In this document: positions 21,107 through 30,907 of the stretch, one piece after another
How the letters are laid out: each line of letters starts with the position of its first letter
How positions within the stretch are numbered: the stretch's first letter is position 1
Assembly (NCBI GenBank): GCA_900404475.1
Contig: OUQQ01000006.1
Coordinates: forward strand, 36,154 to 100,153
Direction: 5' to 3'
Length of the DNA stretch: 64,000 nucleotides
Origin: Spongospora subterranea
Lineage: Eukaryota; Endomyxa; Phytomyxea; Plasmodiophorida; Plasmodiophoridae
Translations under genes and position numbers: made by a program
Notes under the pieces: generated by a model
Told to the model about the DNA's origin: nothing
What the model saw: the letters and a program-made list of their open reading frames with translations, nothing else
Database searches by the model: none

Positions 21107-22993
21107 CTAGGCAATGCGAACTCTCCGTGCGCTACCTTTTCGATTTGGAGTACTCCTAGCAGCGCTGGAAACGTTTGGCGCAATTGCGTTCTCTATTTCA
21201 GATGCTACTTTACGACGACGTGCTTTTCCAAACGTTGTTGATAGTACACTGCCAATGCGTTGGGCGCATGAGCGTGAAGGAACCGTAGTCGGCTGCTTGA
21301 TGCAGGACCGTAATGGTTTAGAGGCAGAACTTGGGACATGCTTGGGATTACAAGAATCTAGCAAAGGCACGCCACGGTCGTCGACCCAGGTTACGCTTTT
21401 GGGGACTTTTACAACTTCAGTTTCAACGGCGCCGATGGTCGTTGTAGCATTATTGACTCGAATTGAATTAAGTTGGGCGCGAATTCGAGCAAGCCGAGCG
21501 CGCTTTGCGTCCAACAACGTCAGTACGGAACTTGGAGCCGTTGTGGAAGCTAAAATTTCCGGTTCCGTTAGATCATCGCCTTGATGGTCAGTAAATTCAA
21601 TCTCAGCCAAGCGCTGAGAGTAACGTTCTCGTAGAGATTGAAGTTGAAAATCGCCAGACTGCGGTAGTGATTGAACTTTCGCCAATAACACTTCTCGTCT
21701 GCTGCTAATTTCTGCTTTCTTCCGCATCCTGAGAAGCTGCCGGCGTGCGCGGTAACGGCGCCAGATTGCTTGAATAATTTTAGCACAGGAGGACAATTTT
21801 CTGATTGGTCCTCCTACCAAGCGACGCAAGCGGTGCCCTCGCCATGCGGCTTGAATTAATGTCGCAAATCGAGACTTTTTTTTTCGGCACAGCTCACAAA
21901 CGTCCAAAATCACCTTTCGGAACTTGTTTCTTCTGTGGACTTTCTTGAAAACCCTTTGCAGTACGAGCGTCTTGGAGACAACTAAGTTCAAACGCTTACG
22001 GGGCTGCACATTATGCATTACAGACTGGATCAAAATCGACGATGATGAAAGTTCAAGCACCTTGCGATGCGCAAGGAACGAACCAAAGGCAAGCTGTAGA
22101 GAAGCGACAGACCGAAATTTGACGAAAGCACTTCGTTGAGCAATAATGGTCCGGTAAACACTTTGAACAATGAGTGCTGATCTTCGTCGACGAAAAAAAA
22201 GTTGTATAGTTGAAGCTGAACATACTGTAGCGCTGAATACACGCCTTTTGAGCAAAGCGTCAAGAGCAGCCGATAAAGCGCTCGCCGAACTCCAATACGT
22301 AAATCTCGTGTTTTGTGCAAGAATTACCGACAATGACGCTTGTAGAAGTTTTGTCGAACGACAGTAAAGCACGCTCCTCCAGCGTCGCTGAATTATCAAA
22401 GAAGCGCCACGATGCGATATATAATGCGAATAGGCATTACTCAAGAGTTGAACGGCTGCAACTCTCTCGCTTTGCTTTTTTGTAGCTAAAAGACGGCGCC
22501 TCCAGCATCGTGCAACAATACTCGAAGCGTTATTCCGTAAAGCGGCATGATGGTGAACAGAATTGACCACACTGTTGATGATATTCCTTGAACACGTTTG
22601 GTGCATTAATTGCATCCATAACCTAAATATTTTCCTCATTCGGCGAAAACTTTGGGCATTTTGTCTGGCCTCTAAGTGCTGTTTCCTCTGACGCCACCAA
22701 CTTTGCAGTAACATCGCTGCAACATTTCGCAATACAAGAACTTTCTCAAAATTATCGCGATAGAGGAGCTGAGAAAAAGGTGTCAGCTCCCAGAATTGTA
22801 CGAAATCGCTGTCGGCCAATAGTACCTCCTCGGTTGTGACATCCTCTCCCATGAACACATTATCATCACAGATACTGGATTCGGAAGGGGAGACGAATGC
22901 CTGGAAAGGGCACTCTTTGGCACTCAACGTGAAATCCGCCTGTGCATTATCGATCGATATCGATGCGATATGCCGATTGATCATGACCTCCAT
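21107..22993 (-). CDS. IQ-motif-rich protein
   Basis: A single long open frame of about 628 codons. The N-terminal 60 residues are acidic and unrecognised. From about residue 110 onward there are repeated IQ-like segments spaced 20-45 residues apart (MLLQSWWRQRKQ, SSIVARCWRRRLLA, SLIIQRRWRSVLY, TLIQAAWRGHRLRR, KIIQAIWRRYRARRQL), which bind calmodulin or EF-hand light chains. A short coiled coil (LQSLRERYSQRLAEIEF) and a basic Ser-rich tail follow. The frame opens upstream of the first ATG (22993), so a 5' exon is possible. Such proteins are common at centrosomes, axonemes and myosin-like motors, but no motor or LRR domain is visible. It is divergently arranged with the CLAMP gene 491 bp away. 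Confidence 0.75.
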   Translation of the reverse strand: MEVMINRHIASISIDNAQADFTLSAKECPFQAFVSPSESSICDDNVFMGEDVTTEEVLLADSDFVQFWELTPFSQLLYRDNFEKVLVLRNVAAMLLQSWWRQRKQHLEARQNAQSFRRMRKIFRLWMQLMHQTCSRNIINSVVNSVHHHAALRNNASSIVARCWRRRLLATKKQSERVAAVQLLSNAYSHYISHRGASLIIQRRWRSVLYCRSTKLLQASLSVILAQNTRFTYWSSASALSAALDALLKRRVFSATVCSASTIQLFFRRRRSALIVQSVYRTIIAQRSAFVKFRSVASLQLAFGSFLAHRKVLELSSSSILIQSVMHNVQPRKRLNLVVSKTLVLQRVFKKVHRRNKFRKVILDVCELCRKKKSRFATLIQAAWRGHRLRRLVGGPIRKLSSCAKIIQAIWRRYRARRQLLRMRKKAEISSRREVLLAKVQSLPQSGDFQLQSLRERYSQRLAEIEFTDHQGDDLTEPEILASTTAPSSVLTLLDAKRARLARIRAQLNSIRVNNATTTIGAVETEVVKVPKSVTWVDDRGVPLLDSCNPKHVPSSASKPLRSCIKQPTTVPSRSCAQRIGSVLSTTFGKARRRKVASEIENAIAPNVSSAARSTPNRKGSARRVRIA

Positions 22994-23484
22994 GATCCGG
23001 GTGTAACCGGACCGTCTACACAATGAGGGATCCGTTATTACTGACAGCCCGATATTGAGACAGGAGCTATTATTAGTCGATAGTGTAATAGGACAGGACA
23101 CTGAGAGGGGCGCCGCTCACGACTAATGAAGGCCGCGTCACTGGGACACCTTTTCAGCGTGTTATCAGTTATGACTCCCACGGTCCGCTCACTCTATATA
23201 GTCCTCGTGTTGGTGAGCAGATGTGGTCGGGGATCGCAGGAGTCCGGATCAGCGATGAACGACTGCCGAAGGAGACAAGGGACGATTGTGGATCGAGCCA
23301 GAAAAATACCCTTTGCAATTTCTGAGACGGGAGCCGACATTGTAATGGGGGTTTTCCGTTCTTCTACTCCAAAAGATCTCAGGTCACAGAACCGACCTGC
23401 CAATATGGGGGAAAGAGATGATACGAATAGGATCAAGCTGGGCCAGATCATTTGGTGTACACTTTATCAGCAATCCACACGACC

Positions 23485-24412
23485 ATGACAGATGTTCGAT
23501 TTCTACGACCGACTAAGAGCCTATTCCTGAATTATCGCCATATACAACCAAATACGAACCCGTTCTGCAGCTATGATGAACATGACGAACACATCGAGTA
23601 AGCGCAGATCGCGATCAACAATAGCGGTTCGGTAATTTGCCTCTAGTGCTGCTTTTGACGAAATCGTGGGTAAATTCCAGAAAGATCTGCCTCACTGGAA
23701 ATCAAATCTAGTTCGTCGTTTACTGCAAAAGTTCCGCTCCTTCGCACGAAAAGAAAATTTGTCTCCCGAGCGGATATCAACCGCAATCTCGATTATCGTG
23801 GAGACCTTTTGGGTTGCTTGTGGTCCAGATCTTCCTTGCGCTGAAATCGTGTTTCAACAGTTTCGGGCAATGCTGATTCGCCACAGCGTTCGTAGATCAC
23901 CAAGAAGTATCGCTGTCTATTCTCTTATCGAAGTTAAATCACTTACCAGTTTCTTCATCGAACATGTATTTCGATATCTTCGCCATTATCAACATGTGTT
24001 TGGAAGAACTCGACTGCTCGCGCTACATTCTGTTTCGACTCTGGCGCCCAATCCTTCTTCCATACCCGCATTAAGCACGGCCGTTTTAACTCCAGACGCG
24101 CCCACAACAGCACTTACAGATACTGAACTATCCACCAATGAGACTCAGGCACAAAACGCCAGTTCCCTAGCAGAGTCAACACCGCAAACGAATGAGTTGA
24201 CCGACGATGAGATTCAGTTGGGTACAGTGATTCCCTTATCCACCCCACCGCTTTATATTTACATACGCTCAGTGCTGTCTGATCCGGTTGCCAAAGCTGA
24301 GTTTCAGCGTCAAGTAGAGAATAAGCTTGCTTCTTTACAACGCGCGTTGGATCAAAAGCTCGACGAACTGGACAAGAATTTTCAAGAGCAGGCGTCATTT
24401 CTACCCAAGTAA
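23485..24412 (+). CDS. CLAMP-domain protein (flagellar central-pair C1a-32 / CFAP119-like)
   Basis: Two exons (23485-23597 and 23647-24412, intron 49 bp). After a short lead, residues about 40-160 resemble the CLAMP family (flagellar C1a complex subunit C1a-32, CCDC189/CFAP119 in animals). The diagnostic stretch is FQQFRAMLIRHSVRRSPRSI followed by VYSLIEVKSLTSFFIEHVFR and then a YLRHYQHVF block, parallel to the 'F..LLL.HSV.RPP.S...F....V..I..Y...T.FRH..LY' pattern of that family as I know it. The rest is a Thr/Ala/Pro-rich linker and a C-terminal coiled coil (KLASLQRALDQKLDELDKNF). In ciliates, algae and animals the family sits in the axonemal central apparatus, so its presence suggests a motile flagellum. 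The assignment rests on motif memory, not alignment. Confidence 0.55.
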
Positions 24413-24488
24413 ATCACATTTTGATACAACCCCCATTTTTGTTTTACGTATCTAACTGTTTAAGAATAACTTAATGCAAACCAATCCT

Positions 24489-25315
24489 TCATCGGCGATT
24501 GCGGGCTTTGATATCTTCTTCAATGCTGAAACTGCCAAGCTCGGAGTCGACATCCATCGGCTTCAGCGACGATCCGTCTTGGTACTGGTATTTTCCGAAC
24601 CTATTCTCCTTAGGCCTGGCCTGATTACGGTTCGCCTGTGCTGCAGGGGTTCTTCTTTGCTGACCGATTGACGCCGGAATCGTCGATTGTGAATCTGTCT
24701 TTTCCGGTTTTTTGGCCTGCCGCGAGAATGCCTGAAATGGGGTTAGAAAGCGATTCGCCGGCTTTTTTTCTTGCGCCTGTTGGTTAAAGTTTGGCAGACT
24801 GCTCTCTTCACTTTGCATCTCAGAATCGTCGACGTCTTTCGTACTTTCCGACACCGATTCTTTACGTCGTTTCGGCCTTGGTATGGGCGCAGCGACGTCC
24901 CATGAGCTGAACATGGTATATATTATGATCATGGCGGCCATTACCGACGACATCACGCTTAGGTATGCCCAGACAGGCACCGACGTTGCGCTGATCGCTG
25001 TCACATCATCAAAATTAGCAATTTGCAGTCGGAGTATTGTTTTCACGAACCGTCGGTTGAGAAGTAGAAAGGGGTCGACAATATGAGAAATATGGCGGCG
25101 GCGATCAGCAGGATCGGATTATGGATAGGCTCCGTATTCCCATCTCCAATTCGCCCAATCGACCCTAATGTAGTTGACGCTATTCGCGCGTGATCTGCCC
25201 GATATGTCGCTATAGTGTCTTCAATTTAGTTCCCAGTGCAATGACAGTGTTAACCTGGATTATAGCCGACCTGAAAAGCTTGGTTCGTCTGAGAGACTGA
25301 ATTCTGGGATATCAT
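24489..25315 (-). CDS. Two-TM protein with long charged tail, unknown function
   Basis: Three exons join in frame from an ATG at 25315, with introns of about 45 and 55 bp. The N-terminus is polar; two hydrophobic spans follow (NPILLIAAAIFLILSTPFYF and a span starting VWAYLSVMSSVMAAMIIIY). The remainder, about 140 residues, is hydrophilic, Ser/Glu/Lys/Gln-rich and likely disordered and cytosolic. I recognise no family. Its stop lies 76 bp from the convergent CLAMP gene. Confidence 0.65.
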
Positions 25316-25392
25316 TATTAAGAGCAATGTCCAGATCAACTCCAGTGCGAATACGGTATCCGATCAGCCCCGACGGAATCGCTGACGAGAAT

Positions 25393-27556
25393 TTACCATA
25401 TGACGTTGTCTCTGCGAAATGCGGTCAATTCCTGCCCCGCGAACTGAATAATGGATCCATTACTTTGTTCAGAATCTGATGAACTATCGTGATTAATATC
25501 TAGTGAACTTGCTGATCGTGAACTTTCTTCATCGGATTCTTCGTCGGATTCGTTCCTGAGGGAATGGTTCAGTTGATTGAGGGAATGATCTGCCCAATGA
25601 ATTGTCATTACATAAACGACATGAAATACACAATGGAGACGTTGGTTATCATTCCAATCCAGCTGGCCAGATCGGCTGGAACAGTGGTGGCAGTCGATAA
25701 CAAGATATATAACGATGATGAGACAGCGGCGCCGCATATCATTCCTGAACACGCGGCGACGTCAATGGAGATGACGATTGTTGGGAGCGATATGGGGACC
25801 TAGGTTGAGGGCGGTGGCGGTGGATTTAGAGCTGTACATGCCGAGAACATAGGATGGCATTATCTGCAACACGATCCCATTCATGAACCCGATCCAGAGA
25901 GGGTAGTCGAACGGGATGGCGGCGTTGGCAATGACCAGCGACAACGACAGCATTATAATGCCCGAGACGGTGCTGATCAACCGGCCCACGTAGAAACCGG
26001 ATTGGGATCCGAGGAGGGAACGGCAGAGATCAAGAGCGACGACGGAGCTAGCGCCAAGAATATTGTGGCTAAGGGTTGACATGATCATCGATATGACCCC
26101 TGAGAAGAGCAACGAACCGAAAAAGTAATAGCCGGGACCTGAAATAAACCGATTCAGGTTAATAGCTGAGGTGGGTCAAATGCCATCGACAGACCTTGGA
26201 CCATGATAATCCTCGTCGTTAACGCGAAGATGTCGACGATTGTACCGTTTGGAGCGGTGAAGATATTGGAAACATTGACGGGCAGATTGGGGAAAACGCT
26301 GCGGCCGTCCAACCCGAACGAGATCAGGGCTGGGATACAGAAGAATGGCAACAGTGCAATCGCTGTCAGGGCGAACCGAAACGTCTGCGATGATCGGGCA
26401 GATGAAATGCGGGTCATGACATGGGGATACTAACGACGAGGCAAATGAGCAAACAGAGTTTGCGGCAAACGTGTAGGTCAGAAACGTACGAATGGAATGG
26501 CAATCCAAGGAACACTCCATAGCATCCAGCGAAGATGGTTCGCCCCAGTAGGAAGTGCTGTGATAATCGGAGTGACACCGGAAATATTCCTCAATACTTG
26601 GACGAACCCGTCTGTGAAAGGAGACCCAATTTAGCAACATTTCTCGAGGTTGTGGTCCATCTTTCTGAAGAGAAACTGACCAAACAGACTGGACTGTAGG
26701 AAAAACATCACGAGGAAGACGATGATCATTGTTCCAGCGTGTAACATGTCGATGGCGCCATCTGCGCTCAGCCCTCCCATCAGCTCGAACAGCAACACCA
26801 ATATCGCAATCCCGATAGACCCTGGCCAAATAGGTCAGGATATCACACATTTATGACCTTAGCCATGGCGACTAACCCCATAATTTCGGGATCACCAAAC
26901 TAGATAGGACTTCGATCAGCGATCCTGCCGCTCTCAGCATTAGCGCCATGAACAGGATTGTGGGTACTGTAAGGATGGCGCTGGCAATCATACGCATGGC
27001 ACTGAACGGCGCTCATTCAGATACCGAATATGGTGTTAGCGAAATTCACACCAACCTGGACCGGAAACGGTCGTTTAGGAAATCGATAGGGGAGATATAG
27101 TGACGAATTTGGGTGAGTTTGATAAGGCGGGCAACTATCAGCTGATAACCAAGGACGGCGAATAGGACGGCGGGAATCCATTTCAGAGCTCCAAACCTGG
27201 ACAGCGACTGGTCAGCCACGACAATCGCTGGGATATTAAGGCACAAACCCGTCGATATAGACGTCTGGTAGAATGTTGGCGACGCAGAAACATCCGATAA
27301 TAACGGTGAACAGCGATGCGGTTAACGCGACACAGCCCAGAGAATCATCGGTCAACGACTGATCGAACACACTGGATTGGGATTGACTGGGTTGATGGGA
27401 GTTGTTGTCAGACCGAATCATCAACGATCGCAAAACGATAACAATCATTCCTAAGAAGATGCAATCAGTTCGCTCTGAAAAAAACATTGATTGTTCCACG
27501 AATGTTTGGGCGTCGCGAACCTGTGAGATAAAAACCCCAGACCAACCAGATTCCAT
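25393..27556 (-). CDS. Sodium/solute symporter (SSF family)
   Basis: A polytopic membrane transporter interrupted by several short introns, beginning at the ATG at 27556. A Gln/Ser-rich insertion lies after the first hydrophobic segment. Recognisable SSF features are the ISPIDFLNDRF block (typical 'S..DFL..RF' of the SSS family) after the second helix, several 20-residue hydrophobic helices, and the late helix region ISMIMSTLSHNILGASSVVAL, as in eukaryotic urea/proline/choline-type symporters. The C-terminal tail is very acidic and Ser-rich (SDEESDEESSRSASS). Substrate cannot be assigned. Internal exon borders between 26100 and 27050 were not all resolved. Confidence 0.75.
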
Positions 27557-27823
27557 AATCAAGATGGGTTTGCGATGTGTTCATAAGCATGATGTCCCCT
27601 CACGCGAATAATTGATTAAAATTAGGTTGAACGAATGCGAAATGTTAGGGTTATATAAGGTCAGAAATGGGAACCAGATGACTCAACTGGTGATGATTAT
27701 GTCCCTTAACAAGTGCGATATTTCCCGCATCCACACATCGGCTTGGCAGATCAAAATTATTGGCGATGAAAAACACAAAGATGAACTAAGAACAAATCGC
27801 CGATGAACCGTGTAAATCGTAGG

Positions 27824-27831
27824 AAAAAAAA
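27824..27831 (-). terminator. RNA polymerase III terminator (T8)
   Basis: Eight T residues on the minus strand directly follow the tRNA 3' end. Confidence 0.85.
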
Positions 27832-27903
27832 TGATCCTGACGGTAGTCGAAACCGCGACCTTCGCCTCCGGAGGGCGACGTGCTACCACTGCACCACAGA
27901 ACC
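27832..27903 (-). tRNA. tRNA-Arg (anticodon CCG)
   Basis: The minus strand from 27903 folds as a complete cloverleaf: acceptor GGTTCTG paired with CAGGATC (with wobbles), D arm GTGC/GCAC around AGTGGTA, anticodon stem TCGCC/GGCGA with loop CTCCGGA (anticodon CCG, reading CGG = Arg), and T arm GCGGT/ACCGT around TTCGACT. The discriminator base is A. No intron. Internal A and B boxes coincide with the D and T arms. Confidence 0.92.
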
Positions 27904-28033
27904 TATGACTTGTTACGAGATGTTGACGTTTAATACATATAGTATCACATTCGGTCTTCCGAGCCTCTCGTGTGTGTATGCGCAATTTGCAGAGATGATC
28001 GTCTTCATTTTCATTGGCCAACAAGTGTGATCA

Positions 28034-28261
28034 GTAGCCATCAGATACGAAGACAGTACTGGGAATCTTCCATAATCGCGAGATTACAGCAATCGAAGGC
28101 CAACGGGTACTCATCACAGTTTTCGAGTATTCCAGCCCTACGCTGGCAGGTGTCATGTATGAGTCTATCTTTCTTTCTGGGTGAATGTCCGTTGGCCTTC
28201 GATTTCTGTAATCTCACGATTGTGTAAGATTCCCAGTACTGTCTTCGTGTCTGATGGCTAC
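28034..28261. mobile_element. MITE with about 72-bp terminal inverted repeats
   Basis: The left end TAGCCATCAGATACGAAGAC and the right end (reverse complement TAGCCATCAGACACGAAGAC) run inward as inverted repeats for about 72 bp with about five mismatches, around an 80-bp centre that has no coding potential. Both ends carry TA, consistent with a TA target-site duplication of Tc1/mariner/pogo-type transposition. It sits 130 bp from the tRNA gene. A pogo-type transposase fragment elsewhere in the window could be a relative of the mobilising enzyme. Confidence 0.8.
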
Positions 28262-28360
28262 CGATTTAGCTTGTACTGCTCGGACAGGATAAATGCAGAA
28301 CCAAACTAGATGCCCCAGCGGGTTGTCATTTGAAGATTTAATGGGAGTTGGGCCGGTGAA

Positions 28361-28655
28361 CCCATCAAATGGATCGAAAGTATGCGCGTGCGGGCTGCGA
28401 TGGTCTCAACACGCGCTAAGTGGATTTCTATACGATTCCGCACACGCTCCCGATGTCGGCGTTGGTATCTGGTCGGACGATAACGCTAAGTAATCCGTAC
28501 TTCGATTCGAATCGACGAAATGATCGTCGATTCTTGTAAGTACTCAGGATGCTCCGACATCGGTGTGCGGAATCGTATAGAATTCCACTTCGCGCGTGTT
28601 GAGATGATCTCATCCCACAAGCGCATTACTTTCGATCCATTTGACGTCTCAGGAT
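28361..28655. repeat. Second fold-back repeat (about 95-bp arms)
   Basis: The left arm starts CATCAAATGGATCGAAAGTA (about 28365) and runs to the CGATGTCGG at about 28456. The right arm (about 28553-28650) is its reverse complement at roughly 85% identity, including TCAACACGCGC and TCTATACGATTCCGCACAC. Outside the right arm GGATGCTCCGACA(T/C)CGGT occurs twice as a direct repeat (about 28547 and 28653). It is unrelated in sequence to the MITE next door. Confidence 0.7.
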
Positions 28656-30842
28656 GCTCCGACACCGGTCAGCGGGTCAGGACGTCGAGTGGCAAATGAT
28701 CTATTTTTGGTCGCAGACACTAATGTCATCTGAACTGCGGAAGTGTGTTCCGTAGGAACCAGAACAACTACCACAAGGTCAACAAATATCTACAACACAT
28801 GTACTGTAGATCAGCTCGAGGTTGCCCAAAAAACTAACAACACCAAGGTTTCACAACCCCCGATTTCCAGTTTTTCACCAAAACCAAATGGTTTTGACGC
28901 TCACACAGCGTTCAACGTTCTCTGTTGGGTTGGTTGACTTTCCAGTTTTCAAAGTCGTTTGTAAAATTTATGGCAGTCGCCACGCCGTACTGTATTTCCC
29001 TTTCTCATGGTATGAGCTGGCCGCCAATATTCGGTGAATGCGAGTTAGAAAGCAGTTGGATGAGGTTATTGGGGAGGCGTTACTCTCTCGCGTTTATTCT
29101 GCTGAGACCAGTCGATGCCTGGTTGATTCACATTCTGATAACCGGGTGGTTTGTAAGGATGCCCTGTCTCATGCTGGATTCCTGTTCGCATAGGTGGTTT
29201 CGTTGTCGGATCTTTGCCATTTCTGTACTTGTATATGTTGATTGTGTCGGCATAAGTCACTCACTTCCAATCTCAGGTTCTTCAGGTGTTGTCGGGCACA
29301 AGAGTGTCGTACGAACTAAACTCCATACAGCCATACAGCATCCTCCCAGCAGCTACTCAGAGGAAGATCGGGAAGGTGCAATGTATACGAAATCAAAATG
29401 AATGATCTGGTTGGCACTGTTGCGCCGTAAGGCGTAGAACGTTGGATGTAACTAGAGAGGTAGTAAAGAGCTGCGCCGAAAGGGCGAGGGATACTATTAC
29501 CCTCAGCATTAACTGTGCAATGAAGGCATTGAAGGCAGAAACACGGCACATCAGCGACGAGAGTGTTGAAAAAAACGCGGCTTGTAATCGAGTAGCTTGC
29601 GTTCCTCGATGACCAGCACTTCCGCAATTCGCAATGATCAATAATCGAAGTTGAAGTTCGATAGCTTCAGTGGGAAGCCATATAATATTGTCCGAACCTC
29701 AAAAGAGATCTTGCGATGAAATCCTTCTGCCCTTTCGCCTTAATAAACGACGATTCTTGCAAAAACAGCTTCAAAAGCTTTAGTCTGAGCTACCAGAATT
29801 TCCGACAACACGGCCATGAAAATCGGGTTGTTGTGGCGGCTGAATGAGAGGTATGCCGAAATTTGATTGATACAAAGAGAACTGTACTGTCTTTGTCGAG
29901 CCATCGCGACCCGAGATCGGCCCAGACATTGTCCTCCGGAAATTCCTTCGATGACATACGCTTTACCATCTAAACAGCGTCGCCACAGATGGATCTTATC
30001 CAGTAAGAAAAACGCCAGAAGATTGCGGACCATATAGGAACACCAAGTTACGATGATGGTCCACAATCAGCACGACGACCATCGTAATGGCGAACACAAA
30101 CCTGTTTCAACATCATTTGGACCAGAATCTCCCTGATTTTCAGGGTACAATGACACACCGACCGTCGGTTGACTCCTTCCCGACCCTGGAGGGCACACTA
30201 AACGTAACCGCGCCGGATGATTTGTTGCGAGAGCCGTCTACAATTAAAACAATACAACTATGAAAATTTTGAGATGGGAATTCGACTCAAACCGTGGTGC
30301 TTGTGATGATGTTGAAAGTGGATTTGCGATTAGTAAATTATTATCCCAGTGTCAAAGATCGTTTACTCATGATGAAGAGGGGCCCTGCATATGTTTTGAA
30401 ACACCACCATCGTCACGCTTAACTTTGTCAATAGTAGAACCGCATTTGATGGCGGTGATCACCGGATTCCGCTACCCCTTTCTCATGTTAGCGGTCCGCC
30501 TGGTAAATTGGGTCGCATTTTCTTAGATGATCAGTATCGGATTATCGCCTCCGTCTTCTGTGTGTCTAATCCAGTTTGACTCCAGTCAAGTGGACGTTGG
30601 GCGATTTCGATACATGTGCCACTTGTTCTCCACCAGGTAGACCGTCTCAAGCCCTCGATGGTTGTGTCAAGTTGGTCAATCAAGTCTTGGGGATGACCGT
30701 CCTGACCCTTAGTCAGATCGTTGGGGTTCCTTGGCCTTTTTCCCCCCGCTACTTCTCTCCGACACTCCAGAATGAGTCACCATCGCAGATAGGTTTCGCT
30801 TGAGGAACGAAATTTGGTCGGCTGTTGGTTGTTGACTCATCC
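28656..30842. other. Long region without a confident gene
   Basis: Open frames of 60-158 codons exist on both strands. The minus strand between about 30070 and 29300 has hydrophobic stretches and protein-like segments in several frames (for example SEILVAQTKAFEAVFARIVV) and might be a multi-exon membrane-protein gene, but I could not chain exons or recognise a family. Confidence 0.3.
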
Positions 30843-30899
30843 TGATCCGGAAATCCGGATCATCGTGAATGGTGGTCAATTTTCGTTCATTGCTATAAA
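30843..30899 (+). promoter_or_regulatory. Putative promoter of the Asn-rich protein gene
   Basis: A perfect inverted repeat TGATCCGG-AAAT-CCGGATCA (30843-30862) lies 45 bp upstream of the ATG, and TATAAA is at 30894-30899, only 8 bp before the ATG. The palindrome could be a dimeric regulator site. The short distance means the leader would be extremely short if the TATA were used. Confidence 0.3.
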
Positions 30900-30907
30900 G
30901 TTTAATC

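Noticed and set aside
21114..21584. 156-codon plus-strand frame
   Set aside because: Antisense to the 3' part of the IQ-motif gene, no independent support.
27612..28030. Plus-strand frames over the tRNA
   Set aside because: Noncoding: a complete tRNA cloverleaf and Pol III terminator occupy the middle.
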